Assembly: GCF_028656955.1 (NCBI RefSeq)
Contig: NZ_JAMDGY010000058.1
Location: 1 to 52,636 of the forward strand
Source: Pseudomonas fontis
GTDB taxonomy: Bacteria; Pseudomonadota; Gammaproteobacteria; Pseudomonadales; Pseudomonadaceae
Direction: 5' to 3'
DNA: 52,636 bases
In this document: positions 17,355 through 27,483 of the stretch, in pieces
Numbering within the stretch: the first letter of the stretch is position 1
Layout: each line of letters opens with the position of its first letter
The notes under the pieces: model-generated
Told to the model about the DNA's origin: nothing
Databases searched by the model: none
The model's input: only the letters and a program-made list of their open reading frames with translations
Position numbers and translations under genes: made by a program

Positions 17355-19529
17355 ATGACTTCCAAGAACACTTCTGCCAATGCGGTTTCCGAGCTGATGC
17401 CAGCCACCACCACGAGCGTCCCGCGAGAATACTACAGCCCGCGCACGCTCAACCCGCAGCAGTACCTGTACTTCACCGAGACCGATACCCAGCGCATTCT
17501 CGACAACCTCGACGGCCTGCGCGACCTGGTGTTCCCGCCCAGCGTGCACGTCGAAGACGATAGCCAACTGCGCCTGGACCAGCAGTTCCCCTCGGTGTGC
17601 CTGATCGGCCTGGGCCGTTGCGGTTCGAACATTGCGCTGGATGTCGCGGAGCTGGTGTACAACGCCCGGACCTTCTACCTCAACGAATTCAACAACGAAG
17701 ACCGTGTGAGTAACGAGCAGAGCTACAGCCCGGCGCGCTGGATCCGCAACAACCTGCGCCTGGTACAGAACAAAGGCGCCAAGCCGGTGTTCCTGGTGGA
17801 GCCGCTGGTGATGCTGGGTGACCTGGACAAGGACATCGCCGGGCGTATCCGCTTCTCGCGCAAGGGCGAAAAAAGCGGCTTTTTGCGCGACTACAGCAAA
17901 ATGAAGATCATGGACCTCTCCGAGGTGCATGCCGGGGGCGCGGGTAACGCACCGATCCTGGGCCAGTACCTGGCCAAGATCATCCTGAACAAGGAAACCC
18001 ACCGTTTCTCCAGCGCCGACTGGAAACTGATCCACTCGTACCTGATCGACTCGTGCGGCATCAAGGCCAACCAGTCGCGGCTGTACTTCTACATCTTCAG
18101 CGCCGGCGGCGGTACCGGTTCGGGCATGGCCTCGGAATTCGGCCTGGCCCAGCAATACTCGTACATGAACAAGACCTTCGACACCAAGCCGGCCGACGAG
18201 AACGACGGCAAGAGCGGGCACTCGTTCGTCTTCGAGCCGATTTTCACCAGCGGCATCTGCGTGCTGCCAAACATCTCCGACCACCGCAGCGAGATGTCCG
18301 AGGCGCTGCACATCAACGCCGGTCGCCTGCTCTGTAAATACCTGTCGGAAGAATGGGACTTTTCCTACAACTTCGACAACGAAGACAGCAGCGAAGCCAG
18401 CGTGATGGGGCGGATCCGCCCATGGAACGCGATGATGCTGATCTCCAACGACATCATGCGCTATGCCGAAGAGAACGATGACGGCAACATCCAGAACATC
18501 GATGTCAATGCGATGGAGAAGCACGCCAACCAGTACATCTCCCAGCAGATCTTCAACATCCTGACCGCCCAGGCGGTGACCACCGACTACGACCAGAACT
18601 ACTTCCGCCGCGCCGGCATCGACATCGGCGAGACCATTCGCCTGGACGCCAACGACCTGTTCATGAGCCTGGCCGGGCCGGTGGCGATTGCCTACGCCGA
18701 ATCGGTAGTGCCTGAGCAGCCGCAGCCGGGCTCGGACAAGTTCAAGGTGTTCGAGAAAGAACAGCCTCGGTTGAACATCGACGACCTGTTCTTCCGCTCC
18801 ATCGACCTGCCGCACTTCAACAAGGTGACCCAGGCCATCGAGGGCATCAGCCTGCTGCCGATCGAGTCCAAGCGCTATCGCGCGGCGCTGGAGCAGTACA
18901 AGGCCTCGGCCTACGACTCGGCGGCGCTGCATGACCTGCACTTCTTCAAGAACTGCTCGTCGGTGGTGTCGATCGTGTCCCTGCCCAAGGACTACAAGCT
19001 GTCCTACATGGACCTGAACCGCCTCAAGACCCACCTCAACAGCCTGTTCCCCAACACCACGCTCAAGCGTTATGCGCTGGTGATCGGTGCGTCGGCAAAC
19101 CTGTCGTTGACCACCCTGATCGCCAAGAGCCCGTGCCTGTCGGACGACTTCCTGACCCTGATCGTGGCCTTCATCAAGCGTTGCTTTGCGCGCACGCCGT
19201 ACCGCTTCGACGACACCCTGGACAATGAAATCCTCGATTTCATTACCCGCGAAGAGTTCGAAGAGGGGCGTATCGACGAATTGCTCAACGAGTTCGAGAA
19301 CCCGGCGAAGATCCTCGATACCAACTGGTACGCGATCAAGCCGATGTACGAGAAGAAGTACCGCGAGCTGATCAACGACAAGAGCAAGTTTGTCTCGATC
19401 AACGATATCCGCCTGTCACGCGAATGCGTGAAGAAGGCGGTGAAGTACCTGCGCGAGATCTACCGTCACCGGATCGGCAAGACCCGGGTGATCTCGCTGA
19501 ACAACCATACCGGGAAGGTCGATTACTGA
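17355..19529 (+). CDS. Large FtsZ/tubulin-superfamily GTPase-like protein
   Basis: A 724-residue cytoplasmic protein. Tubulin/FtsZ loops appear in order: LIGLGRCGSNI (83-93, loop T1), AGGAGNAPILGQ (193-204, loop T3), SAGGGTGSGM (249-258, the tubulin signature, T4), AMMLISND (359-366, cf. FtsZ LIVIPND), AN at 391-392 in a helix like FtsZ H7 (guanine contact), and RLDANDL (429-435, cf. the catalytic T7 loop NVDFADV with both acids kept but Asn replaced by Arg). The rest has no motif I know. It is far longer than FtsZ (about 380-400), with roughly 80 extra residues at the N-terminus and a long C-terminal part. It stands alone between a dehydrogenase and the liv locus. The ribosome site is weak. 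Probably a filament-forming GTPase, a distant family unlike FtsZ itself. Confidence 0.75.
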   Translation: MTSKNTSANAVSELMPATTTSVPREYYSPRTLNPQQYLYFTETDTQRILDNLDGLRDLVFPPSVHVEDDSQLRLDQQFPSVCLIGLGRCGSNIALDVAELVYNARTFYLNEFNNEDRVSNEQSYSPARWIRNNLRLVQNKGAKPVFLVEPLVMLGDLDKDIAGRIRFSRKGEKSGFLRDYSKMKIMDLSEVHAGGAGNAPILGQYLAKIILNKETHRFSSADWKLIHSYLIDSCGIKANQSRLYFYIFSAGGGTGSGMASEFGLAQQYSYMNKTFDTKPADENDGKSGHSFVFEPIFTSGICVLPNISDHRSEMSEALHINAGRLLCKYLSEEWDFSYNFDNEDSSEASVMGRIRPWNAMMLISNDIMRYAEENDDGNIQNIDVNAMEKHANQYISQQIFNILTAQAVTTDYDQNYFRRAGIDIGETIRLDANDLFMSLAGPVAIAYAESVVPEQPQPGSDKFKVFEKEQPRLNIDDLFFRSIDLPHFNKVTQAIEGISLLPIESKRYRAALEQYKASAYDSAALHDLHFFKNCSSVVSIVSLPKDYKLSYMDLNRLKTHLNSLFPNTTLKRYALVIGASANLSLTTLIAKSPCLSDDFLTLIVAFIKRCFARTPYRFDDTLDNEILDFITREEFEEGRIDELLNEFENPAKILDTNWYAIKPMYEKKYRELINDKSKFVSINDIRLSRECVKKAVKYLREIYRHRIGKTRVISLNNHTGKVDY

Positions 19530-19535
19530 TATCCG

Positions 19536-19616
19536 GGGCCGCCTTGCGGCCCATCGCGGGACCCGCCCGCTCCCACAGTGCATGGCTCTGTGTGGGAGCG
19601 GGCGGGTCCCGCGATG
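19536..19616. repeat. Hairpin plus REP-type inverted repeat pair, family B
   Basis: A seven-base GC stem (GGGCCGC-CTT-GCGGCCC, 19536-19552) begins six bases after the tubulin-like stop. It is followed by perfect 26-base arms at 19552-19577 and 19591-19616 starting CATCGCGGGACCCGC. No U tract is seen, so it is better called a repeat with possible 3'-end function. A sister copy is at 33557-33622. The remaining gap to 19728 shows nothing further. Confidence 0.75.
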
Positions 19617-19728
19617 CGTTCAACTGTTACCGCGCCTTTTTAAATCACACCCACTGTTACCAACAACCACCCCGCCTGAACGCTCCTGCGCACCAAAAAC
19701 TGCAGGCTGCTCATTTTCGCGCACCAAA

Positions 19729-20034
19729 TCAGTGCGGCTTCTTTTCCTGAATCACGATGAACGGCGAAACCACCACCGCCCAGATCTGCGGATCCCGCGT
19801 CTGAAGGTCTAGCGCACGCTCTGCGCTGAGGGGTCCAACGGTGCCAGCATTGCGCCATTGGGCGAAGGTTTCGCTACGGTTCTCGGCCATTGCCTGTGCC
19901 ACTTCGATCAGGTCCACACTCGGCTCGACCCAAATCAGGTCACCCTTGGCCCAAAAACGCTCCAGTGCTTTCCACTCAATGATTGCCGTCTCGCCGAGCA
20001 ATTTGGCATAGAGGGTGCTTGGTTGATCTGTCAT
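19729..20034 (-). CDS. DUF2288 family protein
   Basis: A 101-residue soluble protein, LLGETAIIEWKALERFWAKG near the start and DPQIWAVVVSPFIVIQEKK at the end, matching DUF2288, a small family of proteobacteria without a known role. AGGA precedes the ATG. It is transcribed away from livK; 361 bases separate the starts. Confidence 0.85.
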   Translation of the reverse strand: MTDQPSTLYAKLLGETAIIEWKALERFWAKGDLIWVEPSVDLIEVAQAMAENRSETFAQWRNAGTVGPLSAERALDLQTRDPQIWAVVVSPFIVIQEKKPH

Positions 20035-20254
20035 GGGTTCCTACCAGAAATAATTCGACGGCTTAAAGGTCGGTATTTTTGCAGAAAAACCCAGTTTCAA
20101 ATAAGTAATTGATCGGCAAGGATAAGAAAGCGCCGCAGTAGCGGGAAATACCAGCCAGGTAATGGCGCTTTTTTGAATCTTTGTGTCAATTAGGCGACAC
20201 CCCTGGATTTTGCCCCGAAAGGCCCGCTTTTCAAGCGATCAAGCGGCGCTCTAC

Positions 20255-20324
20255 ACTGTACCGGTACAGTTGCCGGGGCATTTTCCGGGACAAGCGGGGC
20301 CTGCGGTACGGCGTGGCCGTACCG
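20255..20324 (+). promoter_or_regulatory. Palindrome and hairpin in the livK upstream region
   Basis: The 361-base gap before livK holds a perfect 16-base palindrome (core CTGTACCGGTACAG, 20255-20270) and a hairpin with nine-base arms, CGGTACGGC-GTG-GCCGTACCG (20304-20324). Both contain CGGTAC. Closer to the gene are CCTGG-CCG-CCAGG (20350-20362) and an AT-rich TATAAA (20365-20370). They could be an operator plus a leader structure for the amino-acid transport operon. The stretch 20035-20250 shows no gene or clear site. Confidence 0.45.
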
Positions 20325-20395
20325 ATGTTCCCGATCCGGTCCTGTTGCCCTGGCCGCCAGGACTATAAAAATTACAACAGAATGAGTGGAGCACT

Positions 20396-21523
20396 ATGAG
20401 CAAGGCTACTAAGCAGATTTCCAAGCTGTTTGCCGCAATGGTACTGGCCGGGGTTGCCAGCCATTCGTTTGCAGCCGATACCATCAAGATCGGCATCGCC
20501 GGCCCGAAAACCGGCCCGGTTACTCAGTACGGCGACATGCAGTTCGTTGGCGCCAAGCAAGCCATCAAGGACATCAACGCCAAAGGCGGTATCGATGGCA
20601 AGATGCTCGAAGCCAAGGAATACGACGATGCCTGCGACCCTAAACAGGCCGTAGCCGTCGCCAACAAAGTGGTCAACGACGGCGTCAAGTTCGTGGTTGG
20701 CCACCTGTGCTCCAGCTCCACCCAGCCTGCGTCCGACATCTACGAAGACGAAGGCGTGATCATGATCACCCCAGCTGCCACCAGCCCGGAAATCACCGCG
20801 CGTGGCTACAAGCTGATGTTCCGCACCATCGGCCTGGACAGCGCCCAGGGCCCAGCGGCCGGCAACTACATCGCCGACCACGTGAAGCCTAAAGTGGTTG
20901 CCGTACTGCACGACAAGCAGCAATACGGTGAAGGCATCGCCACCGCAGTCAAGCAGACCCTCGAAGGCAAAGGCACCAAGGTTGCCGTCTTCGAAGGCCT
21001 GAACGCTGGCGACAAGGACTTCTCCTCGATCATCCAGAAGCTCAAGCAAGCCAACGTCGACTTCGTCTACTACGGCGGCTACCACCCAGAGCTGGGCCTG
21101 ATCCTGCGCCAAGCCCAGGAAAAAGGCCTGAAAGCCAAGTTCATGGGCCCAGAAGGCGTCGGCAACGACTCCATCTCGCAAATCGCCCAGGGCGCTTCCG
21201 AAGGCCTGCTGGTCACCCTGCCAAAATCCTTCGACGCTGACCCGGCCAACAAAGCCATCGTTGACGCGATCAAGGCTGACGGCAAGGACCCAAGCGGCCC
21301 GTTCGTGTTCCCGGCCTACTCGGCTGTTGAACTGATCGCCGAAGGCATCAAGGCGGCCAAGTCCGAAGACACCGCCAAGGTGGCTGAAGCCATCCACGCC
21401 GGTACTTTCAAAACCCCAACCGGCGAGCTGTCGTACGACGCCAAGGGCGACCTGAAAGACTTCAAGTTCGTGGTCTACGAATGGCATTTCGGCAAACCTA
21501 AAACCGAAGTTTCTCCTCAGTAA
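20396..21523 (+). CDS. livK: Branched-chain amino-acid ABC transporter, periplasmic binding protein
   Basis: A 375-residue binding protein of the LivJ/LivK/BraC family. The signal peptide ends at about residue 26 (SHSFA-ADTIKIG). The mature part starts IKIGIAGPKTGPVTQYGDMQFVGAKQA, and the conserved Cys pair (DDACDPKQ and GHLCSSSTQP) forms the usual disulfide near the ligand pocket. It delivers Leu, Ile, Val and possibly Ala to LivHMGF. GGAG precedes the ATG. A terminator directly downstream should make livK the most expressed gene of the locus. Confidence 0.95.
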   Translation: MSKATKQISKLFAAMVLAGVASHSFAADTIKIGIAGPKTGPVTQYGDMQFVGAKQAIKDINAKGGIDGKMLEAKEYDDACDPKQAVAVANKVVNDGVKFVVGHLCSSSTQPASDIYEDEGVIMITPAATSPEITARGYKLMFRTIGLDSAQGPAAGNYIADHVKPKVVAVLHDKQQYGEGIATAVKQTLEGKGTKVAVFEGLNAGDKDFSSIIQKLKQANVDFVYYGGYHPELGLILRQAQEKGLKAKFMGPEGVGNDSISQIAQGASEGLLVTLPKSFDADPANKAIVDAIKADGKDPSGPFVFPAYSAVELIAEGIKAAKSEDTAKVAEAIHAGTFKTPTGELSYDAKGDLKDFKFVVYEWHFGKPKTEVSPQ

Positions 21524-21544
21524 TCCCGTCTGACTCATGACCAC

Positions 21545-21576
21545 AAGCCCACTGTGCGAGCAGTGGGCTTTGTTTT
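21545..21576 (+). terminator. Intra-operon terminator between livK and livH
   Basis: A perfect ten-base stem AAGCCCACTG/CAGTGGGCTT with a six-base loop is followed by TGTTTT, 21 bases after the livK stop. The remaining gap to livH (to 21749) has no gene. Partial read-through would explain a high binding-protein-to-permease ratio. Confidence 0.85.
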
Positions 21577-21749
21577 ACGAGGTTCATGGGCCCGATTCCC
21601 GCGATCCGGGAGTGGGTTCACCTGAAAATCTTAAAACCGTCACCAGCGGTTCTCTGGCAGTGCACGTGTCGAGGTGGCTCAAGACCACAAGGCCGCGCCG
21701 GGCTCACCCCCACCAGTGAAATGCGTATCAGGTTTTTAGGAGCGCTGTA

Positions 21750-22669
<920 letters not shown>

Positions 22670-22673
<4 letters not shown>

Positions 22674-23926
22674 ACAGACATCTCAAATCGGCGTTTTTCA
22701 GCGCCTTGCTGGTCTGGGCCGTGGCCTTCCCGGTACTGGGCCTGAAGCTCAGCATCGTCGGCATCAACCTTGAAGTGCATGGCCAGGGTCCATTGACCTT
22801 GACCGTGATCGCCGTGTGTTCGGTGCTGATGTTCCTGCGCGTGCTGTTCGACAAGCAATGGAGCGCCCTGATGAAGTCCGGGCCGAAAGGCTCGCTGGTT
22901 TCGCCCAAGGTCAGCAACTTCCTGACCCTGCCGCGCACCCAGCGCTACATCATCATGGGCCTGATCGTCGCAGCGCTGATCTGGCCGTTCTTCGGCTCGC
23001 GCGGCGCGGTCGACATCGCCACCCTGATCCTGATCTACGTACTGCTCGGGCTGGGCCTGAACATCGTGGTCGGTCTGGCGGGCCTGCTCGACCTGGGTTA
23101 TGTCGGCTTCTATGCCGTCGGCGCCTACAGCTACGCCATGCTGTCGCACTACTTCGGCCTGAGCTTCTGGATCTGCCTGCCGATTGCCGGCCTGATGGCA
23201 GCCACCTTCGGCTTCCTGCTGGGCTTCCCGGTATTGCGTCTGCGCGGTGACTACCTGGCGATCGTGACCCTCGGTTTCGGGGAAATCATCCGCCTGTTCC
23301 TGCGTAACCTCACCGAGCTTACCGGCGGCCCGAACGGCATCAGCAACATTCCCAAGCCGACCTTCTTCGGCCTGAGTTTCGAGCGTACCGCCGCCGAAGG
23401 CATGCAGACCTTCCACGAGTTCTTCGGCCTGCAGTACAACTCGGTGAACAAGGTAGTGTTCCTCTACCTGGTTGCCTTGTGCCTGGCACTGCTGGCGTTG
23501 TTCGTGATCAACCGCCTGCTGCGCATGCCGATCGGGCGTGCCTGGGAAGCGCTGCGTGAAGACGAGATCGCCTGCCGGGCCCTGGGCCTGAACCCGACCA
23601 TCATCAAGCTGTCGGCCTTCACCCTGGGCGCCTGCTTCGCTGGTTTCGCCGGTAGCTTCTTTGCCGCGCGCCAGGGCCTGGTGACCCCGGAATCGTTCAC
23701 CTTCATCGAATCGGCAATCATCCTCGCCATTGTTGTTCTGGGCGGCATGGGCTCGCAATTGGGCGTGATTCTCGCGGCCATCGTGATGATCCTGCTACCT
23801 GAGCTGATGCGCGAATTCAGTGAGTATCGGATGCTGATGTTCGGCGCCCTGATGGTCCTGATGATGATCTGGCGTCCGCAGGGCTTGCTGCCTATGCAAC
23901 GTCCCCATATGGAGCTGCGTCGATGA
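22670..23926 (+). CDS. livM: Branched-chain amino-acid ABC transporter permease LivM
   Basis: A 418-residue permease of the usual LivM/BraE length. Two N-terminal helices precede the core with LNIVVGLAGLLDLGYVGFYA, the EAA-like loop DEIACRALGLNP that contacts the ATPases, and GGMGSQLGVILAA. It starts inside the livH stop and ends inside the livG start (four-base overlaps), so translation is coupled. Confidence 0.95.
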
Positions 23927-24690
23927 GCCGTGAAATTCTGCAAGTAAGCGGCCTGAGCATGCGCTTCGGCGGCCTGTTGGCGGTCAACGGCGTGGCCCTG
24001 TCCGTCAAGGAAAAACAAGTGGTGGCGCTGATCGGCCCGAACGGCGCCGGCAAGACCACCGTGTTCAACTGCCTGACCGGTTTCTACAAGCCGAGCGGCG
24101 GCAGCATCCTGCTCGACGGCCAGCCTATCCAGGGCCTGGCCGGCCACGAGATCGCCCGCAAGGGCGTGGTGCGGACCTTCCAGAACGTTCGTCTGTTCAA
24201 GGAAATGACCGCGCTGGAGAACCTGCTGATCGCCCAGCACCGGCACCTGAACACCAACTTCTTTGCCGGCCTGTTCAAGACCCCGGGGTTCCGTCGCAGC
24301 GAGCGCGAGGCGATGGACTTTGCCCAGTTCTGGCTGGAAAAGGTCAACCTCACCGAGTTCGCCAACCGTACCGCCGGAACCCTGGCCTACGGTCAGCAAC
24401 GGCGCCTGGAAATCGCCCGCTGCATGATGACCCGCCCGCGGATCCTCATGCTCGACGAACCGGCGGCGGGCTTGAACCCCAAGGAAACCGAAGACCTCAA
24501 GGCACTGATCAGCCTGCTGCGTGAAGAGCACAACGTCACCGTGCTGCTGATCGAACACGACATGAAACTGGTCATGAGCATTTCCGACCATATCGTGGTG
24601 ATCAACCAGGGCACCCCGCTGGCCGACGGTACCCCGGAACAGATCCGTGACAACCCTGAAGTGATCAAAGCCTACCTGGGGGAAGCGTAA
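23923..24690 (+). CDS. livG: Branched-chain amino-acid ABC transporter ATPase LivG
   Basis: A 255-residue ABC ATPase. Walker A is GPNGAGKT near residue 38. The family signature is LAYGQQRRLEIAR, Walker B is ILMLDEPAAGLNP, and the switch histidine is in LLIEHDMKLVM. It forms the LivGF heterodimer. The TAA stop directly abuts the livF ATG. Confidence 0.95.
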   Translation: MSREILQVSGLSMRFGGLLAVNGVALSVKEKQVVALIGPNGAGKTTVFNCLTGFYKPSGGSILLDGQPIQGLAGHEIARKGVVRTFQNVRLFKEMTALENLLIAQHRHLNTNFFAGLFKTPGFRRSEREAMDFAQFWLEKVNLTEFANRTAGTLAYGQQRRLEIARCMMTRPRILMLDEPAAGLNPKETEDLKALISLLREEHNVTVLLIEHDMKLVMSISDHIVVINQGTPLADGTPEQIRDNPEVIKAYLGEA

Positions 24691-25392
24691 ATGCTGCAGT
24701 TCGAAAACGTTTCCACCTTCTATGGCAAGATCCAGGCGCTGCACAGCGTCAACGTCGAGATCCGCCAGGGCGAAATCGTCACCCTGATCGGTGCCAACGG
24801 CGCTGGCAAATCGACCCTGCTGATGACCTTGTGCGGCTCGCCGCAGGCGCACAGCGGCAGCATCCGCTACATGGGTGAAGAGCTGGTCGGCCAGTCCTCG
24901 GCGCACATCATGCGCAAGAGCATTGCGGTGGTGCCGGAAGGCCGTCGCGTGTTCTCTCGCCTGACCGTGGAAGAGAACCTGGCGATGGGCGGTTTCTTCA
25001 CCGAGAAGGGCGATTTCCAGGAGCAGATGGACAAGGTCCTGCACCTGTTCCCTCGGCTCAAGGAGCGCTTCGCCCAGCGTGGCGGCACCATGTCTGGTGG
25101 TGAGCAGCAGATGCTCGCCATTGGCCGGGCGCTGATGAGCAAGCCCAAGCTGTTGCTGCTGGATGAGCCGTCGCTGGGGTTGGCGCCGATCATCATCCAG
25201 CAGATTTTCGACATCATTGAGCAGCTACGCAAGGACGGGGTGACGGTGTTCCTGGTCGAGCAGAACGCCAACCAGGCGCTGAAAATCGCCGATCGCGCCT
25301 ATGTACTGGAAAACGGCCGGGTGGTAATGGAAGGCACGGGCGAAGCCCTGCTGACCGACCCGAAAGTGCGTGATGCCTACCTGGGTGGTTGA
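24691..25392 (+). CDS. livF: Branched-chain amino-acid ABC transporter ATPase LivF
   Basis: A 233-residue ABC ATPase with Walker A GANGAGKST, signature MSGGEQQMLAIGR, Walker B LLLLDEPSLGLAP and the short C-terminus typical of LivF/BraG. It starts immediately after the livG stop without a separate ribosome-site gap. Last gene of livKHMGF. Confidence 0.95.
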   Translation: MLQFENVSTFYGKIQALHSVNVEIRQGEIVTLIGANGAGKSTLLMTLCGSPQAHSGSIRYMGEELVGQSSAHIMRKSIAVVPEGRRVFSRLTVEENLAMGGFFTEKGDFQEQMDKVLHLFPRLKERFAQRGGTMSGGEQQMLAIGRALMSKPKLLLLDEPSLGLAPIIIQQIFDIIEQLRKDGVTVFLVEQNANQALKIADRAYVLENGRVVMEGTGEALLTDPKVRDAYLGG

Positions 25393-25408
25393 CGCCCAGC
25401 GGTAGAAA

Positions 25409-25442
25409 AATGCCCCTTCTTTCACAAGCCGGGGCATTTTTT
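25409..25442 (+). terminator. Rho-independent terminator of the liv operon
   Basis: AATGCCCC and GGGGCATT pair around a 14-base loop and are followed by a T-run. It lies 16 bases after the livF stop and isolates the bufferin operon downstream. Confidence 0.85.
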
Positions 25443-25529
25443 ATGGGTGGCTGTAACGCCAGCCAACCTTCCTGCTCTAGAGATACAAGCGGTGCATGAA
25501 CCGCCTTATCCCCTCTCTGGAGATTCACC

Positions 25530-25823
25530 ATGAACAACAAGACCCTCACCACCGCCACCCTGGTACTGGCCCTTGGTTCGGCCATCGGCCTCGCCGCCAT
25601 GCCTGCGCATGCCGCCGACGACATGGAAAAATGCTTCGGTGTGGCCATGAAAGGCAAGAACGACTGCGCCGCAGGCGCCGGCACCACCTGCGCCGGTACC
25701 GCAAAAATGAACGACCAGGCCAATGCCTGGAAACTGGTACCCAAAGGCACCTGTGAAAAAACCGCCAGCAGCACCTCGCCCACCGGCTTCGGGCAAATGG
25801 CTGCCTTCACGCCAAAATCGTAA
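25530..25823 (+). CDS. bufA1: Bufferin precursor peptide (DUF2282, BufA1-like)
   Basis: A 97-residue secreted peptide. A signal peptide (about 1-29, ending MPAHAA) is followed by the DUF2282 core with four Cys at 35, 46, 54 and 75 (DMEKCFGVAMKGKNDCAAGAG, TTCAG, KGTCEK). DUF2282 peptides are RiPP precursors whose central Cys residues are reported to be modified by a DUF692/DUF2063 enzyme pair, giving periplasmic copper-chelating bufferins. TGGAGA precedes the ATG. Downstream are bufB, bufC and a DoxX gene, the full known operon set. Modification and metal here are inferred from the family. Confidence 0.88.
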   Translation: MNNKTLTTATLVLALGSAIGLAAMPAHAADDMEKCFGVAMKGKNDCAAGAGTTCAGTAKMNDQANAWKLVPKGTCEKTASSTSPTGFGQMAAFTPKS

Positions 25824-25849
25824 TAGCGCTTGGGCCTGGGTATTCGAGC

Positions 25850-26731
25850 ATGCGTACGTTCCCCTGCAACCGCAACACCCAGGCCCGCGCCTGCGAGCTT
25901 CCAGCCCAGGCCGGGCTGGGGCTCAAGCCGGCGTTCTTCGAGGCCTTGCTCAGTAGCGAGCCGGCCCTGGGCTTTGTGGAGATACACGCCGAGAACTACA
26001 TGGTCGATGGTGGGCCGTTCCACCATTACCTGGGGCTGCTGCGTGAGCGCTATGCCCTGTCGATCCACGGCGTCGGCCTGTCCATCGGCGCCGACGCCGC
26101 GCTGGACGCACTGCACCTGCAACGCCTGAAAACCCTGCTGGACCGCTACCAGCCCGAATCTTTTTCCGAGCACCTGGCCTGGTCCACCCATGGCCCGTGC
26201 TTTCTCAATGACCTGCTGCCGCTGCAATACGACCAGGCCAGCCTGGACCGCGTCTGTGACCATATCGATCAGGTCCAGCACACCCTGGGCCGGCGCATGC
26301 TGCTGGAGAACCCCGCGACCTATCTGCAATTTCGGGGTTCCAGCCTGGAAGAGCCGCAGTTCATCAACGAGGTGATACGCCGCACCGGCTGCGGGCTGCT
26401 GCTGGACGTGTGCAACATCCATGTGTCCTGCAGCAACCATCACTGGTCCATTGCCGACTACCTGCACGCCCTGCCCTTGCACGCCGTGGGCGAGATCCAC
26501 CTGGCCGGGTTCAGCGAAGACCTCGACAGCAGCGGCGAGCAACTGCTCATCGACAGCCACTCGGCGCCGATTGCCCAGGCCGTCTGGGCGCTTTACCAGC
26601 AGGTGCTGGAGATGATCGGGCCGGTCGCCACCTTGATCGAGCGTGACAACGAGGTGCCAGCACTGGACGTGTTGCTGGCCGAGGCTGGCCAGGCGCAGCG
26701 CCTGCTGGATCGCCAGGGAGCCCGGCAATGA
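25850..26731 (+). CDS. bufB: DUF692 multinuclear-iron oxidase (BufB/MbnB/TglH type)
   Basis: A 293-residue TIM-barrel protein. Conserved metal-site segments are FVEIHAENY (His46, Glu48), SIHGVG (His73), SEHLAW, LLENP, LLDVCNIHVS, EIHLAGF, DSHSAP and ERDNEVP. DUF692 enzymes bind two or three iron atoms and oxidise peptidyl Cys. Here the substrate should be the DUF2282 peptide encoded 26 bases upstream. Its ribosome site is weak. The last four bases overlap the bufC start. Confidence 0.9.
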   Translation: MRTFPCNRNTQARACELPAQAGLGLKPAFFEALLSSEPALGFVEIHAENYMVDGGPFHHYLGLLRERYALSIHGVGLSIGADAALDALHLQRLKTLLDRYQPESFSEHLAWSTHGPCFLNDLLPLQYDQASLDRVCDHIDQVQHTLGRRMLLENPATYLQFRGSSLEEPQFINEVIRRTGCGLLLDVCNIHVSCSNHHWSIADYLHALPLHAVGEIHLAGFSEDLDSSGEQLLIDSHSAPIAQAVWALYQQVLEMIGPVATLIERDNEVPALDVLLAEAGQAQRLLDRQGARQ

Positions 26732-27483
26732 ACACCCAGGCACTGTTCAGTGTAGCCCTGCTCGCCCCGCAGGCCGCCTGCCCCAGCGAGCTGTTCGCGG
26801 GCGACGCTGCCGCCAGTCGTTTCGCGGTGTACCGCAACAATGTATTCAGCTCACTGACGGCGGCATTGTCCGACAGCTACCCGGTGGTCGAGCAATTGGT
26901 CGGCAGCGCGTTCTTCCAGGCCATGGCCCGGGTGTTCATCGAGCACAGTCCTCCGCGCTCCCCGGTACTGGTGAACTACGGGCAGGACTTCGCGGACTTC
27001 ATTGATCGTTTCGAGCCAGCCGCCAGCCTGCCTTACCTGGGAGATGTCGCGCGCCTGGAGCGCCTGCGCGTCGAGGCCTATCACGCGGCGGACTGCCCGG
27101 TGATCAGCGCGCAAGCGCTGGGCGCGTATCTCCAACAGCCCGAACAACTGATGCAACTGCGCATGAAGCTACGCCCGGGCCTGGCGGTACTCACGTCAAA
27201 ACATCCCGTGTATTCCCTGTGGACGGCCCATCAAGGCATCGGCGACCTGGCCAGTATTCACCTGGCACAGGCAGAACAGCTGCTGGTGCTGCGCGATGGC
27301 CTGGAGGTGTTGCTGCTACCGCTGCCGTCTGCCAGCGCCGTATTCATCCAGGCGTTGCAACGCGGCGAAGGATTTGCCGATGCCGTCGTAGCAGCGCTGC
27401 CGCTTGCCCCCGAATTCGATGCAGGCCCAAGCCTTGCCTTGCTGATCCGTCACAGCGCCATCACCGAACTGGAGCCATCATGA
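26728..27483 (+). CDS. bufC: DUF2063 partner protein (BufC-like)
   Basis: A 251-residue protein. The N-terminal DUF2063 domain (RFAVYRNNVFSSLTAALSDSYPVVEQLVGSAFFQAMARVFIEHSPPRSPVLVNYG, split across residues about 30-90) is the standard partner of DUF692 enzymes and is thought to bind the leader of the precursor peptide. The C-terminal half is a less conserved folded domain. Four-base overlaps with bufB and with the DoxX gene indicate coupled translation. Confidence 0.88.
   Translation: MNTQALFSVALLAPQAACPSELFAGDAAASRFAVYRNNVFSSLTAALSDSYPVVEQLVGSAFFQAMARVFIEHSPPRSPVLVNYGQDFADFIDRFEPAASLPYLGDVARLERLRVEAYHAADCPVISAQALGAYLQQPEQLMQLRMKLRPGLAVLTSKHPVYSLWTAHQGIGDLASIHLAQAEQLLVLRDGLEVLLLPLPSASAVFIQALQRGEGFADAVVAALPLAPEFDAGPSLALLIRHSAITELEPS

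Noticed and set aside
20256..20269. CTGTACCGGTACAG resembles a LexA (SOS) box
   Set aside because: LexA sites need CTGT-N8-ACAG; here the spacing is N6, and a liv operon is not an SOS gene. Kept only as a palindrome of unknown use.
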